Assembly: GCA_019752295.1 (NCBI GenBank)
Contig: JAIEMK010000025.1
Location: 1-64,000 of the forward strand
Length of the DNA stretch: 64,000 bases
Reading direction: 5' to 3'
From: Chitinophagaceae bacterium
Lineage (GTDB): Bacteria; Bacteroidota; Bacteroidia; Chitinophagales; Chitinophagaceae
Part shown: piece after piece, positions 8,659 through 15,731 of the stretch
How positions within the stretch are numbered: position 1 is the stretch's first letter
Layout of the letters: each line of letters begins with the position of its first letter
Notes under the pieces: model-generated
Seen by the model: the letters and a program-made list of their open reading frames with translations, nothing else
Database searches by the model: none
Told to the model about the DNA's origin: nothing
Program-made: the position numbers and the translations under genes

Positions 8659-10251
8659 TTAATTTGTGATTTTGTCAAGTTCATTAATAATAGTTTCAGC
8701 TCGTTTTTCAAGAAATGTGTTGTAATCGTCTCTTTGATATATGTCCTTTTTAATGGGAATTAAATTGCTTCCCAAAATTGTATTAAAATCTGTCGATGGA
8801 ATTAAATTAAAGAAGTAATCAGAAGGGCTTTTTTTTGATATTTTTTTATTGGATTCAGCGGGTAAAAAACAGAAATTCACAATACTAAATATTTTCTTTT
8901 TTGCAACTTTTTGCTTTTTAAGATATGCATTAGGGAAAATGTGGTGGAATTGTTTTCTGTTATATTCTGAAAGGGCAAAGGCAATATCTATTTTAGTATT
9001 CTTTACTAAATCTGTTGGTTTGTATTGAGCCATTAATAGAAGAAATGCTCTTGTGAGTGGATTTGCTTTAGAAAACGTTGTCTCAATTAATTCGGATGCC
9101 GTAACAGAGTATCTTAGTAAATCAACAACTTTATGGTTCCCCTTTCTAATTTGAAGAATGGTTTCAATGTCAGCATTCATTTTGGCCGTTGTTTGTCCAG
9201 TTGAGTAGCGATTAGAAAAAGAGGTTTTCCAGAACCATTTTTTTAATGATTTTAATTCTTCAGCATTGGGTGTACCTGTTTCCGTAAAAAATCTGCAAAG
9301 GGGTGCAATTTGTTGTTGAAATGGAAGGAAATCTTGAATGGAACAGTTGAGTTCTGTATGCAAAAAGTCAATTGCCTTTCTTAATCCTTCACAAACTTTA
9401 TCCCAATTATCCCGAACCTGTTCACCCGATAGCTCTAATACTTTTGGAGTTGTGGTGTCGTTTTGTACAACTCCTGATATTGTTTGAAGAAGAATATTTT
9501 GAGACAAATCACCGAAATTTTTCTCATCAAGCTGCTCAAGTAAATCGTCCATTTTTTCAAGTAGATGGAAATTGTCGGTCCAAGTCCAAGCAATCATTAA
9601 ATCCATTATACTTAATTTAGTTCCAGTATGATTGATTCTTTCGAAGATGATTCCAACTTCTGATTTTTCTCTGTTTTTGATAGTTACTACAGGTAATTCG
9701 TAGTTGATAAATTTTGAATGAAGTTCCTTTGCTGGAGTATGATATTTCTTGTCAAGGATCATAAACGCGTCAACAAATTTTGGCGTATCTAAGAAGTTTC
9801 TAAGATAAATTGTCTCCGATACATTACCACTAATGTCAGTTTTATGAACAAATATTTTTTTGGAAAAATCATAGTAGATTTCAAAAATATCTAAGTTAGG
9901 ATTGTAGTTCTCTGTTGTCTCTTCTTGTTCTGTTTGGTCACTAAACACAGCATAGATAGAGGAAATTCTTTGTTGCCCATCCAAAACATAATTAACTGGG
10001 TAGTCCTCTTTTGTAATTGGAATTTTATATCCGGCAATATTTCTTGTGTGCTTCAGTCTGTCACCAGTATTCCATAACAGGACGCTACCAATGGGATAAT
10101 TTTTCACAATACTGTCAAGCAATTCTATTATTTGATTTGGTTTCCAAACAAATCCCCTTTGAAAAGCAGGGATAAGAATATCTCCGCTGTTAATTCTATT
10201 AATGAGCTTGTCAATTTTCTCGGGGTTGACTGCTAATTCTGGTGCTTTCAT
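8659..10251 (-). CDS. DUF262/HNH (GmrSD-like) nuclease
   Basis: A 530-residue protein. The N-terminal DUF262 domain has the ParB/sulfiredoxin-like motif DGQQR at 91-95, preceded by PAFQRGFVW (28-36) and YPIGSVLLW, all hallmarks of the family. Near residues 436-440 it carries HHIFP, followed by an Asn- and Lys-rich stretch (NFCFLPAESNKKISKKSP). This is the usual DUF1524/HNH-type nuclease signature of single-chain GmrSD-like proteins. Relatives include type IV modification-dependent restriction enzymes and the phage-defence protein BrxU. A defence role is inferred. It is transcribed divergently from the DUF3800 gene across a palindrome-rich gap. Confidence 0.85.
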   Translation of the reverse strand: MKAPELAVNPEKIDKLINRINSGDILIPAFQRGFVWKPNQIIELLDSIVKNYPIGSVLLWNTGDRLKHTRNIAGYKIPITKEDYPVNYVLDGQQRISSIYAVFSDQTEQEETTENYNPNLDIFEIYYDFSKKIFVHKTDISGNVSETIYLRNFLDTPKFVDAFMILDKKYHTPAKELHSKFINYELPVVTIKNREKSEVGIIFERINHTGTKLSIMDLMIAWTWTDNFHLLEKMDDLLEQLDEKNFGDLSQNILLQTISGVVQNDTTTPKVLELSGEQVRDNWDKVCEGLRKAIDFLHTELNCSIQDFLPFQQQIAPLCRFFTETGTPNAEELKSLKKWFWKTSFSNRYSTGQTTAKMNADIETILQIRKGNHKVVDLLRYSVTASELIETTFSKANPLTRAFLLLMAQYKPTDLVKNTKIDIAFALSEYNRKQFHHIFPNAYLKKQKVAKKKIFSIVNFCFLPAESNKKISKKSPSDYFFNLIPSTDFNTILGSNLIPIKKDIYQRDDYNTFLEKRAETIINELDKITN

Positions 10252-10567
10252 ATTTGTCTGTTTAAAATAGCTGTAACGGCAGTTTCTCGAAAAACTTGCT
10301 TTTAAACTAAATATACATAAAATGCGATCTCATTTCAGGTGATTCTAGCAGTAGTTGAAAAAATCTAGTCAGGACGCTTAACACTTATCAACCTCCTTTT
10401 CGCAATAATTAGTGTACACTATTTTGTACTACAGTAGGCAGTGCAAGTGTAGTAGCCCGGGCCCATACTGCAGTATCGATACTCCCAGTCTCCCCCCAGT
10501 CAAAAGCCAGTATAGAGTATGGGGAGAGGCACTTTGAAAAAGGATCAATATTTGCTATTTATGCATC

Positions 10568-10592
10568 CCAAAACAAAGAAGCAATCCCCACT
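10568..10592 (+). repeat. Left copy of a direct repeat flanking DUF3800
   Basis: It shares the 15-base core AAAACAAAGAAGCAA, and most of the following CCCC-ACT segment, with 11722-11748. Here the hairpin partner (TTGCTTCTT) present at the right copy is missing, so this copy looks like half of the korA terminator. The two copies bracket the DUF3800 gene about 1.15 kb apart. Confidence 0.55.
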
Positions 10593-10695
10593 ATTGACAA
10601 CCCCAAAAGCTGCAGTGCTTTTATTGGCGTGTTAAACTTCGGAAAAACATTTGTTTATTCGATTTGAGATTGTAAATTTGTTTTGCGTCTGGTAC

Positions 10696-10731
10696 GAGTC
10701 GCTAAGCGTCTCAATACGGGGATACTTCCCC
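10696..10731 (+). promoter_or_regulatory. Two adjacent inverted repeats upstream of DUF3800
   Basis: Positions 10696-10712 form a near-perfect palindrome (GAG-CGCT / AGCG-CTC, with mismatches only at the third base in from CGCT and at the centre). Positions 10718-10731 form GGGGA-TACT-TCCCC. They lie 37-73 bp before the chosen ATG at 10769, just after a TAAATTTG (-7-like) sequence at 10673-10680. They would therefore fall in the 5' leader, as an operator or as RNA hairpins. Confidence 0.4.
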
Positions 10732-10768
10732 AAATCCAGTCGCTTTTTTGTGCCCAAAACCTACTGCA

Positions 10769-11663
10769 ATGATATTTTGTTATATCGACGAGTCGGGTAC
10801 GCCAGATATTCCCGGGAATACATCTCACTATGTTTTAGCTGGTTTAGCAATCCCAATTCATAAATGGAAAAATTGTGAAATAGAAATTCAAAAGCTTAAA
10901 AATAAGTACAATTTAGATCATGCCGAGATTCATACCGGTTGGCTGTTATGGCCTTACCTTGAACAATCGAAGATTACTGATTTTGAAAGACTTAACTATT
11001 CTACAAGAAAATACGAAGTAGAAAAATACAGAAATACCGAATTATTAAGATTGCAAGGACCAAACACACAAAAACTATATCATAAAACAAAAAAGAATTA
11101 CAAAGCTACAAATAGCTACATCCACTTAACTTTTGATGAGCGTAAGAAATTTGTCAAAGAGATAGCTGCCTTAATAGGAGGATGGAATTTTTGCAGGTTG
11201 TTTGCGGAATGTATTGATAAAATCCATTTTAACCCTGCGGTAACCCCTCTTACTGTGGATGAACAAACATTTGAACAGGTTGTGTCAAGATTTGAACAAT
11301 ACCTCAAAATATATAGCAAGACAAGTAATGATAAAAAATATGGATTACTTATACACGACAATAATGATACTGTCAAGAAAAAGCATACTGAGATGATGAA
11401 GGGCTTCCACCGAAGCGGTACTCTTTGGACTACAATTAATAATATCATCGAAACCCCCATGTTTGTTGATTCGCAATTAACAAGCATGATTCAAATAGCA
11501 GATGTTTGTAGTTATGCAATTAGAAGATATCTGGAAAAAAAACGAAGATTATTTGTTTGATGAAATTTTTAAAACAGCCGACAAAAAAGATGGCCGTGTT
11601 GTTGGCGTCCGTCATTTTACAGCTAATACTTGCACTTGCAAAATTTGTCAAGCACATCGATAA
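10769..11663 (+). pseudogene. DUF3800 protein, frameshifted at a run of eight A
   Basis: The N terminus (CYIDESGTPD...YVLAGLAIP) and the segment QLTSMIQIADVCSYAIRRYLEK are typical of DUF3800, a family with an RNase H-like fold and acidic active-site residues found often in mobile and defence regions. The frame from 10769 ends at a stop at 11558-11560. Reading one base on, after the A8 run at 11535-11542, gives a 39-residue tail beginning EDYLFDEIFKTADKKDGR, containing VVGVRHF and a CTCKIC cysteine cluster, and ending at the TAA at 11661-11663. With seven A the product would be about 297 residues. The break could be a sequencing error, a phase-variable tract, slippage, or real inactivation. 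I prefer the ATG at 10769 to 10748. Confidence 0.75.
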
Positions 11664-11721
11664 TCGTTGTATCCAAACCAAGTACTACCAAACAATGATC
11701 CCATTTACGCAATGTAGCTTG

Positions 11722-11762
11722 CCAAAAAACAAAGAAGCAACCCCTACTCAGGATTGCTTCTT
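11722..11762 (-). terminator. korA terminator and right copy of the direct repeat
   Basis: Read on the minus strand this is a perfect 9-bp stem (AAGAAGCAA / TTGCTTCTT, 11732-11740 and 11754-11762) followed by TTTGTTTTTT, a strong intrinsic terminator about 65 bp after the korA stop. Its left arm and flank (11722-11748) repeat the sequence at 10568-10592. Confidence 0.7.
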
Positions 11763-11826
11763 GTTAAAACAGAATCTGTTTTGTGGGATTCTGGTTAATG
11801 ATATTTCAACTATAAAGATATTTCAA

Positions 11827-13674
11827 CTATAAAAGTTTGTGTACCTGATCGCTGATCTCGGCCTTGGTAATGGGAATGCCCATCATCTTATTAAAAGCAA
11901 TGGCATCTACATGATATTGATCGCGAATGATTTTTACTAACTGCCCATTATTGATTTCGGGGATCAATACTTTGTCGAATTTTTTAATGATCTCGCCAAG
12001 GTTTTTAGGGAAGGGACGCACATAACGAATATGCGCATGACTTACCTCAACTCCTTCTGCATGTAATTCCTGGCAGGCACTCTTAATGGCACCATAAGTA
12101 GAGCCCCATCCCAAAATCAATACCTTGCCCTTCTCTGCGCCGCTATCAATTGTTTGCGCTGGAATATAATCCGCTACCTTATCAACTTTGGCCTGACGAA
12201 TCTTAATCATGTGCTGGTGATTCTCGGGCTCGTAGTTTACATTACCCGTAACATCCTGCTTTTCTAATCCGCCAATACGATGCTCGAGGCCGGCAGTGCC
12301 GGGAACAGCCCAAGGACGAACTAATTTTTCATCACGCTTGTACGGCATATATTTTACATCGCCATCATCCTTACTAGTTTTGAAATTTACTTCTATCGGC
12401 TTCAAATCGGCGGATACAGGAAACTTCCACGGCTCTGCACCATTGGCAATATATCCATCGCTCAATAAAATTACAGGAGTCATATGCTGCAATGCAATTC
12501 TACAAGCTTCCATCGCCACATCGAAACAATCGCTCGGAGTAGATGATGCAATAATTGGCATCGGACACTCGCCATTTCTTCCATAATAGGCTTGCATCAG
12601 ATCGCTCTGCTCGGTCTTGGTGGGTAACCCTGTTGAAGGACCACCACGCTGAATATTTACAATTACCAAAGGAATTTCTAACATCATCGCCAATCCCATT
12701 GCTTCGGCTTTTAATGCCATACCGGGACCGGAAGTGGTAGTGATTGCCAACGCACCGCCATAGCTGGCGCCAATTGCTGAAGAGATGGCCGCAATCTCGT
12801 CTTCGGCCTGAAAAGTGCGTACACCAAAGCTCTTGTACTTTGCGAGCTCGTGTAAAATATCGGTGGCCGGTGTAATTGGATAAGAACCGAGGAATAAAGG
12901 CAAACCACTTTTTTCGCTGGCTGCAATCAATCCATAACTCAATGCCTGATTACCCATGATGCTGCGGTATAAACCCGGCTCCATCTTGGCTTTATCTACC
13001 TTATAACGGGTAGTGAATGATTCGGTAGTATCGCCGTAATTATATCCCGCCTGCAATACTTTAATATTGCTCTCGTAAATGGTTGGCTTCTTGCCGAATT
13101 TATCTTTCAGAAATTCTTTAGTGGTATCGAGGTTACGATTATACATCCAGTAAATCAAACCCAACACAAACATATTCTTGGCACGGTCGCGCTCCTTAAC
13201 ACCCAGATCTGCAAAGTCTTTCAGCGACTCGCGGGTGAGCTTGGTAACGTCTACTTTGGTTAATTCATATCCGTCCAAACTGCCATCATCCAAGGGGTTT
13301 ACGCCATCGGGATAGTTGGCAAGCCTTAAATTCCGGGCATCAAATCCATCGATATTGGCAATGATTTTACCGCCTTTTTTAATGCTTTTTAGATTGGCTT
13401 TGAGCGCCGCAGCGTTCATGGCAACCAATACATCGCAATCATCACCGGGAGTATAAATCCTGTCGCTCGAAAAGTGTAACTGAAAACCACTTACACCCGC
13501 TAAAGTTCCGATTGGGGCCCTAATCTCTGCTGGGAAATCCGGGAAAGTAGCCAGATCGATACCCAACATCGCAGTATTATTGGTAAACTGCTGACCCGTT
13601 AACTGCATTCCATCGCCGCTATCTCCGGCGAACTTAATCACTACATCCTGTAGAAGTTCTTCTTTTCTGTTCAT
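11827..13674 (-). CDS. korA: 2-oxoacid:ferredoxin oxidoreductase, fused gamma/alpha subunit
   Basis: A 615-residue protein. Residues 1-200 are the gamma domain (VIKFAGDSGDGMQLTG near the N terminus). The alpha (pyrimidine-binding) domain follows, with GSYPITPATDI, EDEIAAISSAIGASYGG and TTTSGPGMALKAEAMGLA. The C-terminal transketolase-like domain carries VLILGWGSTYGAI. It should pair with a beta subunit to oxidise 2-oxoglutarate (or pyruvate) to the acyl-CoA with ferredoxin reduction. The gene name rests on the usual annotation of this fused form. A korB gene normally follows directly but is absent here. Instead a terminator and the DUF3800 gene lie downstream. Confidence 0.92.
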   Translation of the reverse strand: MNRKEELLQDVVIKFAGDSGDGMQLTGQQFTNNTAMLGIDLATFPDFPAEIRAPIGTLAGVSGFQLHFSSDRIYTPGDDCDVLVAMNAAALKANLKSIKKGGKIIANIDGFDARNLRLANYPDGVNPLDDGSLDGYELTKVDVTKLTRESLKDFADLGVKERDRAKNMFVLGLIYWMYNRNLDTTKEFLKDKFGKKPTIYESNIKVLQAGYNYGDTTESFTTRYKVDKAKMEPGLYRSIMGNQALSYGLIAASEKSGLPLFLGSYPITPATDILHELAKYKSFGVRTFQAEDEIAAISSAIGASYGGALAITTTSGPGMALKAEAMGLAMMLEIPLVIVNIQRGGPSTGLPTKTEQSDLMQAYYGRNGECPMPIIASSTPSDCFDVAMEACRIALQHMTPVILLSDGYIANGAEPWKFPVSADLKPIEVNFKTSKDDGDVKYMPYKRDEKLVRPWAVPGTAGLEHRIGGLEKQDVTGNVNYEPENHQHMIKIRQAKVDKVADYIPAQTIDSGAEKGKVLILGWGSTYGAIKSACQELHAEGVEVSHAHIRYVRPFPKNLGEIIKKFDKVLIPEINNGQLVKIIRDQYHVDAIAFNKMMGIPITKAEISDQVHKLL

Positions 13675-13904
13675 TGGTACAATTCAAAATTGATGCCATG
13701 GCTCGCTTAACATGACTGTTTTAAATAGTTTTTTTGGCATCAACTTGGAGTTGGTGTTAAAAAAAGCATGCTAAGATACGACCGAAACGAGGTACAAAAC
13801 CTGTTTTTTCGCATTTTCTCTGTTAATCCACAGCAAAAATTGAAAATGGGTAAAAAAGATTAATTCTTGCGCATGCTTTATCTTAGCTCCCGAAATTTAA
13901 AAGT

Positions 13905-14765
13905 ATGGAGCAGCACAGCAAAGGAATTAGATTGCTATTAGCAGGATTAATAGGATTGATGGCTTGTAATAATACAACGGCAGGAAAGCCGGAACCAGAA
14001 ACCGATATTGCCACCGATTCGGCCAAACAGGCTTATGCGGCAAAGGTTAACGGCACGGTTGTGAAGGCTCCGGAAACGCCTTATACAATTGATACCACCA
14101 AACAATATATCTACCTTACTTTCGACGATGGCCCGCAGCCGGGAACCATGGGCTGCTATAATACCTGTAAAGATGCGGGCGTGAAAGCCACATTTTTTAT
14201 GGTGGGATTACACCAACTCAAAAAATCGGACGGTAAAAAACTGGTTGGCATGATTCGCAATAGCTACCCCCAATTTCTGCTCGCCAACCACAGCTACGAC
14301 CATGCACAGGAACACTATAAATATTTTTACCAGCACCCCGACATGGCTTTCCAAACCTTTCTTCGGGCACAGGATTCTTTGCAGGTTCCCAAAAAAATTA
14401 TCCGCCTTCCGGGTAATGGCGCCTGGGTAAAAGAAGGAAGGGTTAAAGCCAGCCATTTGGTAAGTGCTGTAGCACATCAATTAGACAGTGCAGGCTTTAA
14501 TGTAATTGGCTGGGATCTGGAATGGAATTTTAATCATAAAGATGCCCGCCCCGTGCAGAGCCCCGAAAAGCTGGCTGCTCAGATAGATAGTGCTTTTGCT
14601 AGAAATCAAACACAAACTAAAAATCATTTGGTACTCCTTTCGCACGACAGGATGTTTCAACGCACACCCGATAGTATTTCGTTGGTACGATTTATTCAGA
14701 TCTTAAAAAAGAATCCGAAATATGTTTTTGAAACGGTTGACCACTATCCCGGATTAAAAAAATAA
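13905..14765 (+). CDS. Polysaccharide deacetylase (NodB-type) lipoprotein
   Basis: A 286-residue protein with a lipobox (GLMAC, Cys21), so probably membrane-anchored on the periplasmic side. The NodB homology domain starts at YLTFDDGP (Asp74-Asp75, catalytic base and metal ligand). It also has the metal-binding NHSYDH, the RLPGNGAW motif and a final LLSHD. This carbohydrate esterase family 4 fold removes N- or O-acetyl groups from cell-wall sugars or related polymers. It stands alone between korA (divergent) and the BI-1 gene. Confidence 0.88.
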   Translation: MEQHSKGIRLLLAGLIGLMACNNTTAGKPEPETDIATDSAKQAYAAKVNGTVVKAPETPYTIDTTKQYIYLTFDDGPQPGTMGCYNTCKDAGVKATFFMVGLHQLKKSDGKKLVGMIRNSYPQFLLANHSYDHAQEHYKYFYQHPDMAFQTFLRAQDSLQVPKKIIRLPGNGAWVKEGRVKASHLVSAVAHQLDSAGFNVIGWDLEWNFNHKDARPVQSPEKLAAQIDSAFARNQTQTKNHLVLLSHDRMFQRTPDSISLVRFIQILKKNPKYVFETVDHYPGLKK

Positions 14766-14833
14766 CTCGTTTCCGTTTATAAATTTTATGTTTTTGTTGA
14801 GGGTTAACGGTCGCCGCTCTTTAATAGTTTTTG

Positions 14834-14841
14834 TATATTTG
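14834..14841 (+). promoter_or_regulatory. -7 promoter element of the BI-1 gene
   Basis: TATATTTG matches the Bacteroidota -7 consensus TAnnTTTG and lies 23 bp before the ATG at 14864. I see no good -33 TTTG at the expected 19-22 bp spacing, so the call rests on the -7 match and its position. Confidence 0.4.
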
Positions 14842-14863
14842 TACTTGAAATAAAATTTAATCT

Positions 14864-15631
14864 ATGGCAATTTTTAAATCTGGTAATCCAACCTTAACCG
14901 AGAAAATGTTTGATAAGAGCAGTACTATCGACGCTGCCAATCAAGGTGTGATGAGTGTGCGTGGTACGATTAACAAATTTGGGTTCTTAATGTTTATGGT
15001 GATCGCGGGTGCCGCTTATAACTGGCAGGTGTTCGAACAAAAAGGTCCCGAAAGCATGCAAGTGTGGATGATTGTAGGCATGATCGGCGGATTGATCGCG
15101 GCTTTTGCAATTATGTTTAAACCAAACTGGGCGGGCTTTTTAGCTCCTGCATATGCATTGCTCGAAGGCCTATTTATTGGTGGTATTTCTGCAATATTCA
15201 ATGCCATGTTTGCTCAAAAATATCCCGGACTGGTAATGCAGGCTGTTGGCTTGACTTTTGGTGTTGCCATCGCAATGTTTCTCTTGTATAATTTTAGAGT
15301 AATTAAGGCCACCGAAAAATTTAAATCGGTGATCATCGCATCTACACTGGGTATTGGTATTTTTTACCTGATTACTTTGGTGTTGAGAATGTTTGGTGTA
15401 AACGTAAGCTTCATGTACGATAGCAGTTTATTGAGCATCGGCATTAGCTTATTTGTGGTTGCCATTGCCGCTTTAAACCTGATCCTCGATTTTGATATGA
15501 TTGAGCAAGGTGCTGAAAGAGGTGCTCCTAAATTTATGGAATGGTATGGTGCTTTCGGACTCTTGGTAACCATCGTTTGGTTGTATATCGAGATGCTGAA
15601 ACTGTTGAGCAAATTGGGCAGCAGAAACTAA
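14864..15631 (+). CDS. Bax inhibitor-1/YccA-family membrane protein
   Basis: A 255-residue polytopic protein with about seven membrane segments, beginning with the conserved soluble stretch (SGNPTLTEKMFDKS). FGFLMFMVIAGAAYNWQVF and LDFDMIEQGAERGAPKFMEW are typical of the YccA-like bacterial branch of the BI-1 superfamily. The latter holds the C-terminal acidic residues linked to pH-sensitive calcium leak in BsYetJ. The function in bacteria is not settled. The gene has its own promoter-like element and terminator. Confidence 0.92.
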   Translation: MAIFKSGNPTLTEKMFDKSSTIDAANQGVMSVRGTINKFGFLMFMVIAGAAYNWQVFEQKGPESMQVWMIVGMIGGLIAAFAIMFKPNWAGFLAPAYALLEGLFIGGISAIFNAMFAQKYPGLVMQAVGLTFGVAIAMFLLYNFRVIKATEKFKSVIIASTLGIGIFYLITLVLRMFGVNVSFMYDSSLLSIGISLFVVAIAALNLILDFDMIEQGAERGAPKFMEWYGAFGLLVTIVWLYIEMLKLLSKLGSRN

Positions 15632-15649
15632 TCAGTTAAATATATTCTT

Positions 15650-15682
15650 AAAGCCGCTTCCATTTTTGGGGCGGCTTTTTTG
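15650..15682 (+). terminator. Intrinsic terminator after the BI-1 gene
   Basis: An 8-bp stem AAAGCCGC / GCGGCTTT with a 13-nt loop is followed by TTTTT, 18 bp after the stop codon at 15631. It separates this gene from the E1 gene. Confidence 0.8.
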
Positions 15683-15731
15683 TGCTATGACGGAGGCTTC
15701 AAATACAGTAACTTAGTTTTTTTAAAGTTCA

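Larger units (their letters stand above)
10252..10768. other. Palindrome-rich intergenic region between divergent genes
   Basis: This 517 bp gap separates the DUF262 and DUF3800 starts and has no believable protein frame. It is dense in symmetry: AGTGTACACT at 10411-10420, GCCCGGGC at 10455-10462, ATACTGCAGTAT at 10465-10476 overlapping GTATCGATAC at 10473-10482. There are also longer-range pairings: CCCATACT (10462-10469) with AGTATGGG (10516-10523), and TCTCCCC (10489-10495) with GGGGAGA (10521-10527). It could encode a structured RNA, hold paired operators, or be a recombination site. Confidence 0.5.

Noticed and set aside
8460-8711. 83-codon frame on the minus strand between two genes
   Set aside because: It overlaps the coding 3' end of the DUF262 gene and the start of the next gene, and its sequence has no protein-like features.
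10651-10863. 70-codon frame upstream of and overlapping DUF3800
   Set aside because: It overlaps the conserved N-terminal DESG region of DUF3800 in another frame and spans the leader hairpins.
11535-11542. Programmed -1 frameshift on A AAA AAA
   Set aside because: A -1 shift leads into the 11557 frame, not into the conserved-looking tail; only +1 or loss of one A restores it.
11557-11832. 91-codon plus-strand frame after DUF3800
   Set aside because: It covers the true DUF3800 tail in the wrong frame and runs through the korA terminator; composition is not protein-like.
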